64,000 nucleotides of DNA from Blastococcus sp. MG754426. Lineage in GTDB: Bacteria > Actinomycetota > Actinomycetes > Mycobacteriales > Geodermatophilaceae. The translations under genes were made by a program, and so were the position numbers. This document shows, piece after piece, positions 47,271 to 56,149 of this stretch; positions within the stretch are counted from its first letter, which is position 1; each line of letters starts with the position of its first letter. Below the pieces are notes generated by a model that was given only the letters and a program-made list of their open reading frames with translations, was not told the origin of the DNA and made no database searches. The DNA lies in NCBI RefSeq assembly GCF_021699055.1, contig NZ_SSXC01000013.1, positions 1 to 64,000 of the forward strand, in the 5' to 3' direction.

Positions 47271-48646
47271 TTCTGCTCCTCCTCCGCGCGCACGGTGCCG
47301 AGCACCCGGTCGCGCAGCTCGCTCATCCGCGCCACGTCCGGCGCCTCGACGTTCAGCCGCAGCAGCGGCTCGGTGTTGCTGGCCCGCAGGTTGAACCACG
47401 CGCCGTCGGGCAGCTCGACGGTCAGGCCGTCGAGCTCGTCGACGGTCACCCCGTCCTCCCCCTCGTAGAGCTCGCGCACCGCGGCCATCCGCTCCGCGGC
47501 GTCGGCCACCGTCGAGTTGATCTCGCCGGAGGCCGCGTAGCGCGCGTAGGCGGCGGTCAGCCCGGAGAGCGGCCGGCCCTGCTCGCCGAGAGCCGCCAGG
47601 ACGTGCATGGCGGCCAGCATGCCCGTGTCGGCCCGCCAGAAGTCGCGGAAGTAGTAGTGCGCGGAGTGCTCGCCCCCGAAGACCGCGTCGGTGCGGGCCA
47701 TCTCGGCCTTGATGAACGAGTGCCCCACGCGGGTGCGCACCGGCTGCCCGCCGTGCTGCCGCACGATCTCGGGCACGGCGCGGGAGGTGATCAGGTTGTG
47801 GATGATCGTCGTCCCGCGCCCCTTGGCCAGCTCGCGCACCGCCACGAGGGCGGTGATCGCCGACGGGCTCACCGGCTCGCCGCGCTCGTCGACGACGAAC
47901 ACCCGGTCGGCGTCGCCGTCGAAGGCCAGGCCGATGTCGGCGCCGTGCTCGACGACGGCCCGTTGCAGGTCGACCAGGTTGGCCGGATCCAGCGGGTTGG
48001 CCTCGTGGTTGGGGAAGGAGCCGTCGAGCTCGAAGTAGAGCGGGACGACCTCGAGCGGCAGGTCGGCGAGGACCACCGGCACGGTGTGCCCGCCCATGCC
48101 GTTGCCCGCGTCGACGACGACCTTGAGCGGCCGGATGGCCGACAGGTCGACCAGGGAGCGCAGGTGCGCGGCGTACTCGCCGAGGACGTCGCGCGCCGAC
48201 ACCGTGCCGACCCGGTCGGGGACGCGCTCGTAGCTGTCGCGCTCGGCCCACTCCCGGATGGTGACCAGCCCGGAGTCCTGCCCGATGGGCGCCGCACCGG
48301 CGCGGCACAGCTTGATGCCGTTGTACTGCGCGGGGTTGTGGCTCGCGGTGAACATCGCCCCGGGCAGGCCGAGCGAGCCGGCGGCGAAGTACAGCAGGTC
48401 GGTGGAGCCGAGGCCCGCCTCGACGACGTCGACCCCGCGGGCGATCACGCCCTCGGCGAAGGCGCGGGACAGCGGGACGGAGGACTCGCGCATGTCGTGC
48501 GCGGTGACCACGGCCGAGGCGCCGCTCTCGGCGAGGACGAACTCGGCGAAGGCCGCACCGATCGCACGGGCGACGTCCTCGTCCCACTGGTCGGGGACGA
48601 CCCCGCGGACGTCGTAGGCCTTGATGAGACCCGAGAGATCACGCAC
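47267..48646 (-). CDS. pmmA: phosphomannomutase/phosphoglucomutase
   Basis: Enzyme of 459 residues that converts mannose-6-P to mannose-1-P. It has the phosphoserine loop TASHNPAQYNGIKL, metal loop FDGDADRVF and sugar loop GEHSAHYYFRDFW. GTG 48646 stands 6 bases after TAGGGT, so it is leaderless. It leads an operon with the Trm112, SIS and perhaps further genes. Corresponds to Rv3257c. Confidence 0.96.
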   Translation of the reverse strand: MRDLSGLIKAYDVRGVVPDQWDEDVARAIGAAFAEFVLAESGASAVVTAHDMRESSVPLSRAFAEGVIARGVDVVEAGLGSTDLLYFAAGSLGLPGAMFTASHNPAQYNGIKLCRAGAAPIGQDSGLVTIREWAERDSYERVPDRVGTVSARDVLGEYAAHLRSLVDLSAIRPLKVVVDAGNGMGGHTVPVVLADLPLEVVPLYFELDGSFPNHEANPLDPANLVDLQRAVVEHGADIGLAFDGDADRVFVVDERGEPVSPSAITALVAVRELAKGRGTTIIHNLITSRAVPEIVRQHGGQPVRTRVGHSFIKAEMARTDAVFGGEHSAHYYFRDFWRADTGMLAAMHVLAALGEQGRPLSGLTAAYARYAASGEINSTVADAAERMAAVRELYEGEDGVTVDELDGLTVELPDGAWFNLRASNTEPLLRLNVEAPDVARMSELRDRVLGTVRAEEEQK

Positions 48647-48652
48647 CCCGCG

Positions 48653-48658
48653 ACCCTA
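48653..48658 (-). promoter_or_regulatory. -10 element, leaderless promoter of pmmA
   Basis: TAGGGT on the minus strand, 6 bases before the GTG at 48646, directly beside repeat copy 4. Confidence 0.5.
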
Positions 48659-48659
48659 C

Positions 48660-48718
48660 AAGGACCCCGTCGCCCCCCACCCCTCGCAAGCTCGGGCGGG
48701 CCCCTGCAACGGGGCCAC
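48660..48718 (+). repeat. dispersed palindromic element, copy 4
   Basis: Arms CCCCGTCGC (48665-48673) and GCAACGGGG (48706-48714), pairing as G-U in minus-strand RNA at one position. It is in opposite orientation to copies 2, 3, 5 and 7 relative to the gene before it. Confidence 0.7.
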
Positions 48719-48747
48719 CGGGATCGACCGCGAGAGCCGGCCCTGGT

Positions 48748-49098
48748 TCAGGGGAGGTCGGGGAGGACCCGCAGGTGGCCGCGGCGGACGCCGCTGCCGT
48801 CGTCGGCCGGGTTGCGCGGCGGCTCGGGACGGGCGGCCTCGCGGACGGCGTCGGCGAGGGCCAGCAGGTCGTCCCCGGTGATGCCGGCGTCCTCGAGGTC
48901 GATCTCGTGCCGGACGACCTCCCAGCCGCGCGGCACGGTCAGCCGCTCGGCGTGGAACTCGCACAGGTCGTAGCTGTGCGGCTCCGAGTACGTCGCCAAC
49001 GGGCCCACGACAGCGGTCGACTCCGCGTAGACGTAGGTCAGGGTCGCCGCTGCCGGTTGCGCGCAGCCGCTGCGCGAGCAGCGCCGTGACTGCCTCAC
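48748..49098 (-). CDS. DUF3499 family protein
   Basis: Conserved actinobacterial protein of 116 residues, function unknown. RRCSRSGCAQPAAATLTYVY, AVVGPLATYSEPHSYDLC and EFHAERLTVPRGWEVVRHE are family features; the Cys and His residues probably bind zinc. GTG 49098 is chosen as the family begins R-rich just here, with GAGGAA upstream; GTG 49101 is the alternative. Corresponds to Rv3258c. Confidence 0.88.
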   Translation of the reverse strand: MRQSRRCSRSGCAQPAAATLTYVYAESTAVVGPLATYSEPHSYDLCEFHAERLTVPRGWEVVRHEIDLEDAGITGDDLLALADAVREAARPEPPRNPADDGSGVRRGHLRVLPDLP

Positions 49099-49302
49099 CA
49101 CCGGTTCCTCACGCAAGGCACAGTAATCCCGCCCGGCGGTGCGCGACAGCAGGCGCACCGGGAAAGCGGCCCGGTCGCACCATCCTGCACGATGACCCCG
49201 TGGGCATCGGCACCGGTCGGGCGCGGGATGCGGCTGCGCGGCGCCCGACGTGCGCGGACCTCCGGCGAGCGGTCCCGGGCCCCGGCGTGTCGGGCCCCGC
49301 CG

Positions 49303-49308
49303 TACCCT
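49303..49308 (+). promoter_or_regulatory. -10 element of the zincin-like gene
   Basis: TACCCT, 10 bases before the ATG at 49319, giving a leader of a few bases at most. Confidence 0.4.
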
Positions 49309-49318
49309 GCCTGCAGTC

Positions 49319-49783
49319 ATGAGCCACCCACCGCGCCGCCGCCACCGCTCCCGCCGCGACCGCCACGGTCGCGGCCTGCGGGGACGCCTGGTACCGGCCC
49401 AGGTCCCCCTGTCGCGCAGCCGCGCCGAGCAGTTCGACGACCTGGTGCTGGACGCCGTGGAGGACCTCGAGCGCCGCTGGGAGCGGGAGCTGGCCGGCGT
49501 GGAGTTCGCCGTGGAGGACGTGCCCTGGGTGGAGCACACCGATCCCGACGAGGCGCTGCTGGACTCCGACGTGCTCGACGACGCCGGCGTGCCCCTGTCC
49601 CGCCTGCTCCCGGCCCGCCGCGAGCAGGGCGAGGAGGTGCCGCCGCGGATCGTGGTCTACCGGCGCCCGCTGGAGCTGCGCGCCCACGACCGCGAGGACC
49701 TCGCCGACCTGGTGCGCGACGTCGTCGTCGACCAGGTGGCCACCCTCCTGGGCCGCGACCCGGAGGAGATCGACCCCACCTGA
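49319..49783 (+). CDS. metallopeptidase-family (zincin_1/Rv3259-like) protein without HExxH
   Basis: Protein of 154 residues in the Rv3259 position. The N-terminal 30 residues are Arg/His-rich. The core (RAEQFDDLVLDAVEDLERRW, VEFAVEDVP, PPRIVVYRRPLELRA) matches the small zincin family, but where HExxH is expected the sequence reads VVVDQVATLLG, so both His and the Glu are replaced. It is unlikely to be an active zinc peptidase. ATG 49319. Confidence 0.8.
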   Translation: MSHPPRRRHRSRRDRHGRGLRGRLVPAQVPLSRSRAEQFDDLVLDAVEDLERRWERELAGVEFAVEDVPWVEHTDPDEALLDSDVLDDAGVPLSRLLPARREQGEEVPPRIVVYRRPLELRAHDREDLADLVRDVVVDQVATLLGRDPEEIDPT

Positions 49784-49825
49784 GCCGGCCCCGCGTGCGG
49801 GCGGGCGGCTGACATGCTGGGAGCG

Positions 49826-50680
49826 ATGGACGCCGCTGCCACCACCGCCTGGCTCGTCGTGGGCGTGGTGCTGGGCGCCCTGGCGGCGGCGGCGCTGGTC
49901 TCGGCCGTCGTCCTCTCCCGCCGCCGCACCCCCCCGGCACGCGGGCGCCCGCCCGAGCCGGTCGACGACCTCGCCGACTTCCTCGAGCACCCGCCCGGCA
50001 CCCGGCCGCAGGCGCCGGGGCCCTCCGGCTGGGCGGCGCTGGCCCCGCCGGAGCCCGGCCCGCCGGCCGGCGACCGGCAGCACCCCTGGCCGGTGCCGGC
50101 GGCGCTCTGCGTCGCCGCCCTGGCGCTCGCCGGCACGGCCGCCGCCGTCGCCGCCGCCGCCACGGCAGACCCGTCACCGGCCGCGCGCAGCACCGCGCCG
50201 TCACCCGCGCCGGCCGCCGGAACCGTCGCCGACCTGGTGGTGGGCGGGCTGGTGCTGGAACCGCGGGCGGTGGGCGTCACCGCGGCCTACCCCGAGCTGC
50301 GGCTGGGCACCGACGACGGCGCGCCGCGGCTGGAGCTGCGGCTGCCCACCTACAACTGCCTGACCGCCGAGGCCCCCGCCGACCCGGTCGCAGCGGGGTG
50401 CACCGCCACGCCGGTCGAGCACGCCGTCCTCGAGGGCGACGACGTCCGCATCACCCGTGACGGGGCGGGCTGGGTCCTGCGCGGGTCGGCCGCGACGGTG
50501 CTGCACCCCGGCGGCTCGCCGCCCGAGGCGACCGGTCGCGTGTACCCGCTGGAGCTCACCGTGACGCCCGAGGGGCCGCCCACCGCCGACGGCACCCGGG
50601 CCGCCCGCGGTGAGCTGCGGCTCGGCACGGGGAGCGCGCCGGTGCTGGCCGAGCGCAGCCGGGTCCGCACCGCCGGCTGA
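49826..50680 (+). CDS. hypothetical protein with two membrane helices
   Basis: Protein of 284 residues, not recognised. Membrane helices lie at about residues 8-31 and 90-111, joined by a Pro/Arg-rich cytoplasmic linker; the remaining 165 residues are probably outside and beta-rich (LRLPTYNCLTAEAPADPVAA, VLEGDDVRITRDGAGWVLRG). Two Cys in that part could form a disulfide. The ATG at 49826 has GGGAG upstream; ATG 49814 is less likely. It converges on the next gene with a 3-base gap. Confidence 0.65.
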   Translation: MDAAATTAWLVVGVVLGALAAAALVSAVVLSRRRTPPARGRPPEPVDDLADFLEHPPGTRPQAPGPSGWAALAPPEPGPPAGDRQHPWPVPAALCVAALALAGTAAAVAAAATADPSPAARSTAPSPAPAAGTVADLVVGGLVLEPRAVGVTAAYPELRLGTDDGAPRLELRLPTYNCLTAEAPADPVAAGCTATPVEHAVLEGDDVRITRDGAGWVLRGSAATVLHPGGSPPEATGRVYPLELTVTPEGPPTADGTRAARGELRLGTGSAPVLAERSRVRTAG

Positions 50681-50683
50681 GGG

Positions 50684-51496
50684 TCAGCGCGGCCAGCGGC
50701 GCAACGGCACCGACAACGTGCTCACCGGCGCGCCCATCTCGCTGCCCAGCCCGCCGTCGTGGGCGATGCCCCACCAGGGCCAGCGGTCGTCGCCGTCCAG
50801 CAGGGTGAGCAGCCCGGCCCGCAGCCGGTCGCCGTCGGCGGCCACGGCGACCTCCAGGTGGCCGGTGGCCGCGTGCAGCCGGGCGGTGGCGCGCAGCAGC
50901 CCCCGCGCCCGGCGGTCCGGCGCGGCGGCGAGCAGCGCCGGGAGCCAGCGCTCCAGCAGGTGGCCGCCCCGGCTCCGCTCGACGGGCCCCACCCGGTCGA
51001 GCGCGTCGAGCAGGCGGGTGCTGCGCTCGTTGGCCAGGACGGCGGTGGGCAGCCGGGCAGCCAGCGCCCGGGCGGTGGGGTCACCCAGCGGGAGCCCGGA
51101 GAGCCGCAGGGACCACGGGCCGTGCAGCGAGTCGAGCAGGAGGAGCACCCCGTCGGCGAGCAGGCCCGCGGCCTCGGCGTCCCGCGCCGGCAACCGGGCC
51201 GGGGGGCGACCACCGGGCAGGGGCGCCCCACCCTGCCCGAGCAGGGTGACCGCGGTGACCGGGCCGCGCCGCCGGAGGTGGAGGAAGCCCGCCGCGCGCG
51301 GCGGCGCGCCGGGAGCCCCGTCCACGACGACGGCGGCGGGGCGGCCCTGCAGCGGGCGGGCGGCGCCGTCGTTCAGCACGGCGGTCAGCCACGGCGCGCG
51401 GGCGGTCAGCGGCGCCGACAGCGCCGCGGCGAGCGGTTCGGCGGCCCGGACCTCGCGGAGGACGGGGGCTCGACCGACGGCGACCCGGGCGACCAC
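50684..51496 (-). CDS. hypothetical protein
   Basis: Protein of 270 residues, not recognised. It is Leu/Ala/Arg-rich with a possible alpha/beta fold; VAVGRAPVLREVRAAEPLAA starts it and LLDGDDRWPWWGIAHDGG is the most distinctive segment. No signal peptide, membrane helix or known motif. The start is uncertain: GTG 51496 is the first after the whiB terminator. It may be lineage-specific. Confidence 0.55.
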   Translation of the reverse strand: MVARVAVGRAPVLREVRAAEPLAAALSAPLTARAPWLTAVLNDGAARPLQGRPAAVVVDGAPGAPPRAAGFLHLRRRGPVTAVTLLGQGGAPLPGGRPPARLPARDAEAAGLLADGVLLLLDSLHGPWSLRLSGLPLGDPTARALAARLPTAVLANERSTRLLDALDRVGPVERSRGGHLLERWLPALLAAAPDRRARGLLRATARLHAATGHLEVAVAADGDRLRAGLLTLLDGDDRWPWWGIAHDGGLGSEMGAPVSTLSVPLRRWPR

Positions 51497-51509
51497 GTCC
51501 CGAACACAA

Positions 51510-51544
51510 CCACAGCCGCCGGCGAGGGGCGCCGGCGGCTGTGG
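51510..51544 (-). terminator. terminator downstream of whiB
   Basis: 15-bp perfect stem, arms 51510-51524 and 51530-51544, loop 5 bases. It follows repeat copy 5 after the whiB stop. Confidence 0.7.
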
Positions 51545-51553
51545 TGACGGTCT

Positions 51554-51613
51554 GGAACGGCCGCCCCCTGCAGGGGCCCGCTGCGAGCTCGCGAGCTGCG
51601 GGGGGCAGGGGGT
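51554..51613 (-). repeat. dispersed palindromic element, copy 5
   Basis: Outer arms CCCCCTGC (51564-51571) and GCAGGGGG (51605-51612); inner CCCGC (51577-51581) and GCGGG (51598-51602). It begins 2 bases after the whiB stop. Confidence 0.75.
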
Positions 51614-51615
51614 AT

Positions 51616-51987
51616 TTACACGGCGCGGCGGCGCAGCCGGCGCCGCTCCCGCTCGGAGAGGCCGCCCCAGATGCCGAACCGCTCGTCGTTGGCGAGCGCG
51701 TACTCCAGGCACTCGGCCTTGACCTCGCAACCGGTGCAGATCTTCTTCGCCTCCCGCGTCGAGCCGCCCTTCTCGGGGAAGAACGCCTCCGGGTCGGTCT
51801 CCGCGCACAGCGCGCGCTCCTGCCACGACTGGGTGTCGGGCTCCAGGCCGAACCCGAGGAAGCCGACGAACGGCTGCCCCGTCCCCTGGCCCGGGTGCTG
51901 GCCCGTGCCGTGCCCGGCGCCCACCAGCCGGTCCGTCGACCGCTCCGAGCCGTTCACGTAGTCGCTCAACCACGACACCTCTGCCAT
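51616..51987 (-). CDS. WhiB-family iron-sulfur regulator (WhiB2/WhmD-like)
   Basis: Regulator of 123 residues. The four Fe-S cysteines are in RALCAETDP, CTGC and AECLEYAL; FFPEKGGSTREAKKIC, GIWGGLSERERRRLRRRAV is nearly identical to WhiB/WhiB2. These proteins bind a sigma factor and control septation genes. The N-terminal 40 residues (with GTGQ-type repeats) are longer than usual. ATG 51987 follows GAGAGGGG; a longer start at 52065 is possible. Corresponds to Rv3260c. Confidence 0.9.
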   Translation of the reverse strand: MAEVSWLSDYVNGSERSTDRLVGAGHGTGQHPGQGTGQPFVGFLGFGLEPDTQSWQERALCAETDPEAFFPEKGGSTREAKKICTGCEVKAECLEYALANDERFGIWGGLSERERRRLRRRAV

Positions 51988-52073
51988 GACGGTGCGTCCC
52001 CTCTCGCTCTCGTCACGGTGCGCGGCCGGCAGGACGTCCCCGGGCCGTTCAGCACTCGTCGACACCGCCGGAA

Positions 52074-52125
52074 TTACACGCGTGTCGTTGCCCGGCCGTC
52101 AACTTCGCCCGGTGTAAGCGACACG
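52074..52125. promoter_or_regulatory. interleaved inverted repeats in the whiB-cofD divergent region
   Basis: TTACAC (52074-52079) and CGTGTCG (52081-52087) recur as GTGTAA (52112-52117) and CGACACG (52119-52125). This is the only strong symmetry in the gap and may be a regulator site or a pseudoknot-like leader of whiB. Confidence 0.4.
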
Positions 52126-52219
52126 CCACACCAGCCCCTCCCGCACCAGGGTGTTCGTCACATCTCGTGCCACCCCCCGACACGCCCGGCGAACAGTCGA
52201 CAAGTGCTCATCGGGCACG

Positions 52220-53179
52220 ATGCGTTTCGTGCAGATCGTCGTGCTGGCCGGTGGTACCGGAGGGGCTCGTTTCCTGCGTGGGGTGCGCGCGGCGGCCCCC
52301 ACGGCGGAGATCACCGCCGTGGTCAACACCGGGGACGACGTCACGTTGCACGGCCTGAGGATCTGCCCGGACCTCGACACCGTCGTCTACACGCTCGGCG
52401 GCGGCATCGACGAGGAGCGCGGCTGGGGGCGGGCCGGCGAGTCGTGGACGGTCAAGGAGGAACTGGCCGCCTACGGCGCCGACCCGGACTGGTTCGGCCT
52501 CGGCGACCGCGACCTGGCCACCCACCTGATCCGCACCCGGATGCTCGACGCGGGGTACCCGCTCTCGGCGGTGACCGCGGCGCTGGCCGACCGCTGGCAG
52601 CCCGGCGTCACGGTGCTGCCCATGAGCGACCAGCGGGTCGAGACCCACGTCGTGGTCACCGATCCCGAGGACGGCCGGCAGCGGGCGATCCACTTCCAGG
52701 AGTGGTGGGTGCGCCACCGTGCGGCCCTCGACCCCGCCGCCTTCGTGCAGATCGGGGTGGAGGCGGCGCGGCCGGCCCCGGGCGTCGTCGAGGCGCTGGC
52801 CGCCGCCGACGCCGTCCTGCTCGCGCCGTCGAACCCGGTCGTGTCCATCGGCACCGTGCTCGGCGTCCCGGGCCTCCGTGACGCCCTGCTGGCCTCCCCG
52901 GCGCGCATCGCGGGCGTCTCCCCGATCGTCGGTGGCGCCGTCGTCCGCGGGATGGCCGACCGCTGCCTGCCGGCGCTGGGCATCGAGGTGAGCGCCGAGG
53001 GCGTCGGCCGGCACTACGGGGCCCGCGCCGACGGCGGCCTGCTCGACGCCTGGCTGGTCGCCGAGGACGACCCCGCGGACGTCCCGGGCGTCGACGTCCG
53101 CCGGGTGCCGCTGCTCATGTCCTCCCCCGGGGCGACGACGGCGCTGGCCCGGGCCGCGCTCGACGCCTGCGCCCGGTGA
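52220..53179 (+). CDS. fbiA: 2-phospho-L-lactate transferase (F420 biosynthesis)
   Basis: CofD/FbiA enzyme of 319 residues that joins the lactyl-type phosphate to the deazaflavin Fo to give F420-0 (or dehydro-F420-0). [36 protein letters not shown], and [19 protein letters not shown] are family motifs. ATG 52220; the ORF upstream has no similarity. Followed by fbiB after a repeat copy. Corresponds to Rv3261. Confidence 0.95.
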   Translation: MRFVQIVVLAGGTGGARFLRGVRAAAPTAEITAVVNTGDDVTLHGLRICPDLDTVVYTLGGGIDEERGWGRAGESWTVKEELAAYGADPDWFGLGDRDLATHLIRTRMLDAGYPLSAVTAALADRWQPGVTVLPMSDQRVETHVVVTDPEDGRQRAIHFQEWWVRHRAALDPAAFVQIGVEAARPAPGVVEALAAADAVLLAPSNPVVSIGTVLGVPGLRDALLASPARIAGVSPIVGGAVVRGMADRCLPALGIEVSAEGVGRHYGARADGGLLDAWLVAEDDPADVPGVDVRRVPLLMSSPGATTALARAALDACAR

Positions 53180-53182
53180 TGG

Positions 53183-53243
53183 AAGGACCCCGCCCGCCTC
53201 ACGGCTCGCAGGCTCGCGGCGAGCCTCTGGACGGCGCCGTTCC
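53183..53243 (+). repeat. dispersed palindromic element, copy 6
   Basis: AAGGACCCC at the fbiA stop and CCGTTCC at the far end, with a GCTCGCAGGCTCGCGGCGAGC centre broken by changes. It lies between fbiA and fbiB and rules out fbiB starts before 53244. Confidence 0.6.
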
Positions 53244-53250
53244 AGCGGGT

Positions 53251-54291
53251 GTGTCGGTGCTGCCCGTCGCGGGGCTGCCCGAGTTCGGCCCGGGAGACGA
53301 CCTCGCCGCGGCGCTGGCCGCCACCGCGCCCTGGCTGGCCGACGGCGACGTCGTCGTCGTCACCTCCAAGGTGGTCTCCAAGGTGGAGGGACGGCTCGTC
53401 CGGGTCGAGCCCGGGGCCGACCGGGAGGCCGTCCGGCAGCGGGCGATCGACGCCGAGACCGTGCGGGTGCTCGCCCGCCGCGGGCCCCTCAAGATCGTGC
53501 AGACCCGCCAGGGCTGGGTCGTCGCCGCGGCCGGCATCGACGCGTCCAACGTCGCCTCCGACACCCTGGTGCTGCTGCCCGAGGACGCGGACGCCTCGGC
53601 GCGGCGGCTGCGGGCCCGGTTGCGCGAGCTCGCCGGGGTCGACGTCGCCGTCGTCGTCAGCGACACCTTCGGCCGCACCTGGCGGGAGGGGCTGACCGAC
53701 GTCGCGGTCGGCTCGGCCGGGATCACCGCCCTGGACGACCACCGCGGCGCCGTCGACGCCCACGGCAACCGGCTGGAGACCACCCGGGTCGCCGTGGTGG
53801 ACGAGCTGGCGTCGGCCGCGGACCTGGTGAAGGGCAAGCTGGCCGGCGTCCCGGTCGCCGTGGTGCGGGGGCTGCCCGTGGCCCAGCCCGCCGACGACGC
53901 CGACGAGGGCACCCGGCCGCTGGTGCGGCTGCCCGCCGACGACCTGTTCCCCTACGGCTCGCGCGACCTCGTCGGCTCGCGGTCGCCCGCGGCCGACCTG
54001 GCGCCCCGCCCCGGTGACCGCGAGGCGGCGGCCGCCGCCTTCCGGGTGGCCAGCGCCGCGCTGCCGGAGTTCCCGGTGGTGCTGCGGCACGGCGGCGAGG
54101 GCGACGGCGTCGTCGACGTCCACCTGCCCGACGCCGTGACGACGACGAGCGCCCTCAACGCCGGGGCGCTGGTCGGCGCCGCGATCGTGCAGCTGCACGC
54201 GGAGGGGTGGGCGACCCGCTGGGAGCCCGCGGCCACCGCCGGCGGCACCTCACTCGTCGGGAGGCTGTGGCTGGGCAGTCCGGCGCCGTGA
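53251..54291 (+). CDS. fbiB: F420-0:gamma-L-glutamate ligase without nitroreductase domain
   Basis: CofE-type ligase of 346 residues that adds glutamates to F420-0. [37 protein letters not shown] and [17 protein letters not shown] are CofE motifs over residues 1-245. The last 100 residues do not look like the FMN-binding nitroreductase domain that FbiB of mycobacteria (about 450 residues) carries. GTG 53251 (or 53257) is the first start after the repeat. Confidence 0.9.
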   Translation: MSVLPVAGLPEFGPGDDLAAALAATAPWLADGDVVVVTSKVVSKVEGRLVRVEPGADREAVRQRAIDAETVRVLARRGPLKIVQTRQGWVVAAAGIDASNVASDTLVLLPEDADASARRLRARLRELAGVDVAVVVSDTFGRTWREGLTDVAVGSAGITALDDHRGAVDAHGNRLETTRVAVVDELASAADLVKGKLAGVPVAVVRGLPVAQPADDADEGTRPLVRLPADDLFPYGSRDLVGSRSPAADLAPRPGDREAAAAAFRVASAALPEFPVVLRHGGEGDGVVDVHLPDAVTTTSALNAGALVGAAIVQLHAEGWATRWEPAATAGGTSLVGRLWLGSPAP

Positions 54292-54305
54292 GCCGCGCCC
54301 CTCAG

Positions 54306-54311
54306 TAGGGT
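54306..54311 (+). promoter_or_regulatory. -10 element, leaderless promoter of rmlA
   Basis: TAGGGT, 8 bases before the ATG at 54320. Confidence 0.5.
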
Positions 54312-54319
54312 CGTCGATC

Positions 54320-55186
54320 ATGCGCGGGATCATCCTGGCCGGTGGCACGGGGAGCCGTCTGTTCCCCATCACGCAGGCGGTGAGCAAGCAGCTCATGCCG
54401 GTCTACGACAAGCCGATGATCTACTACCCGCTCTCCACCCTGATGATGGCGGGGATCCGCGAGGTGCTGGTCATCACCACCCCGGACGACCAGGCCGCCT
54501 TCCGCGCGCTGCTGGGCGACGGCACCCGCCTGGGCATGCGCATCGAGTACGCCGCCCAGCCGCGGCCGGAGGGTCTGGCGCAGGCGTTCCTCATCGGGGC
54601 GGAGTTCCTGGGCGGCGAGCCCGCGGCCCTGGTGCTCGGGGACAACATCTTCTACGGCGCGGGCCTGGGGACGGCGCTCTCGCGCCTGCCCGAGCCGGCC
54701 GGCGGGCACGTCTTCGCCTACCACGTGGCCAACCCCCGCGACTACGGCGTCGTGGATTTCGACGACGCCGGCCGGGTGCTGTCGATCGAGGAGAAGCCGG
54801 TCCGCCCCAAGAGCTCCTACGCCGTCCCCGGCCTGTACTTCTACGCCGGTGACGTCGTCGAGGTCGCGCGCGGGATCACCCCGAGCGCGCGCGGCGAGCT
54901 GGAGATCACCGCGGTCAACGAGCACTACCTGCGCGAGGGCCGGCTCACCGTGACCGCGCTCGACCGGGGCACGGCCTGGCTGGACACCGGCACCTTCACC
55001 TCGCTGCGCCAGGCCACCGAGTTCGTCTCCGTCGTCGAGGAGCGCCAGGGCCTGAAGATCGGCTGCATCGAGGAGGTCGCCTGGCGCAACGGCTGGCTGG
55101 ACGACGAGGGGCTGCGCGGGATCGCCGAACCGCTGGGCAAGAGCGGCTACGGCGCCTACCTGCTGGGCCTGCTCCAGGAGCGCTAG
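54320..55186 (+). CDS. rmlA: glucose-1-phosphate thymidylyltransferase
   Basis: Enzyme of 288 residues making dTDP-glucose, first step of dTDP-rhamnose. [20 protein letters not shown] is the nucleotide loop, with [15 protein letters not shown] and GDNIFYG. rmlB, C and D are not in the window. The product serves the rhamnosyltransferase at 58-59 kb. Its TAG stop overlaps that of the convergent glycosylase gene (CTAG). Confidence 0.96.
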   Translation: MRGIILAGGTGSRLFPITQAVSKQLMPVYDKPMIYYPLSTLMMAGIREVLVITTPDDQAAFRALLGDGTRLGMRIEYAAQPRPEGLAQAFLIGAEFLGGEPAALVLGDNIFYGAGLGTALSRLPEPAGGHVFAYHVANPRDYGVVDFDDAGRVLSIEEKPVRPKSSYAVPGLYFYAGDVVEVARGITPSARGELEITAVNEHYLREGRLTVTALDRGTAWLDTGTFTSLRQATEFVSVVEERQGLKIGCIEEVAWRNGWLDDEGLRGIAEPLGKSGYGAYLLGLLQER

Positions 55187-56130
55187 CGCCGCCGGTTGTC
55201 CACGGGGGCGAAGCGGGAGCCGCGCCGGGGACGCCGGGGCCCGCCCGCCAGCAGCAGCCGCACCACCCGCTGCCGCTGCCCGCGCCACGGCTCCAGCAGG
55301 GCGAGCATCTCCGCGTCGTCGGTGTCCCGGCGCCCGGTCAGCGCGAAGCCCACCTGGTTCTTCAGGTGGTAGTCGCCGACGCTGACGGTGTCCGGGCAGC
55401 CGAGCGCGCGCTGCACCACCTCCGCCGCCGTCCAGACGCCGATGCCGGGCACCGCCCGCAACCGGCGCTGCAGCTCGGCGGAGTCGTCGCAGCCCGCCTC
55501 CGGCTCCATCCGGTGCGCCACCCCGGCGACCGCCCGCAGGGCGCGGCGGCGGGCACCGTCCAGGCCGCAGCGGTGCCACTCCCAGTCGGTCACCTCCAGC
55601 AGCCGGCGGGCCGAGGGGACGACGCGCATGCCCTCGGGCGCGGGCCCCGGCGCGGCCTCACCGGCCAGCCGGCAGAGCTCGCGGAACACCCGGTAGGCCT
55701 CGGCGGTGGTGACCTTCTGCTCGAGCACCGCGGGCAGCAGCGCGTCCCACGTCCGGCCGGTGCGCCCCAGCCGCAGGTGCGGGTGCGCGCGGTGCAGCTC
55801 GGTCACGAGCGGGTGGGCGTCGCCCGGGCGGAAGTCCTCGGGCCGGTCGTCGGCCCCGAGCCACCCGGGCACCGCTGCAGCGGCCCAGCGGGCCCCCGGC
55901 CCCCACGCCTCGATCCGCACCTCCGCGGCCACGCGGGAGAGGCGCACCGTCGCCGGGCCCTCCGGGGTGCTGGTCGTCCGCCAGAGGCCGCCCGCGGCGA
56001 CCTGCATCGTCGGGTCGGCCGCCCCGCGCCGGTGCGGGGACAGCGTCCGGAGGAGGTCCAGCGGCCGGTCCGGCACCCAGGCCGCGGAGTGCTCGGCGGC
56101 CTGGGTGCCCGGGGTGGTGCTCGTGCTCAG
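55183..56130 (-). CDS. DNA-3-methyladenine glycosylase, HhH-GPD type
   Basis: Base-excision repair protein of 315 residues. The core has [18 protein letters not shown], a helix-hairpin-helix [17 protein letters not shown], and the catalytic-type Asp in SVGDYHLKN. The start is unusual: CTG 56130, with GGAG 6 bases upstream and 20 bases after the SDR stop. The next in-frame candidate, GTG 56076, would lose the start of the conserved WVPDRPLDL segment. Probably translated with the SDR gene. Confidence 0.85.
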   Translation of the reverse strand: MSTSTTPGTQAAEHSAAWVPDRPLDLLRTLSPHRRGAADPTMQVAAGGLWRTTSTPEGPATVRLSRVAAEVRIEAWGPGARWAAAAVPGWLGADDRPEDFRPGDAHPLVTELHRAHPHLRLGRTGRTWDALLPAVLEQKVTTAEAYRVFRELCRLAGEAAPGPAPEGMRVVPSARRLLEVTDWEWHRCGLDGARRRALRAVAGVAHRMEPEAGCDDSAELQRRLRAVPGIGVWTAAEVVQRALGCPDTVSVGDYHLKNQVGFALTGRRDTDDAEMLALLEPWRGQRQRVVRLLLAGGPRRPRRGSRFAPVDNRRR

Positions 56131-56149
56131 CGGGTGCTCCGGGAAGAGG

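Noticed and set aside
52074-52087. BldD box before whiB
   Set aside because: Only the left half (TnACnC) matches; the right half GnGTnA does not.
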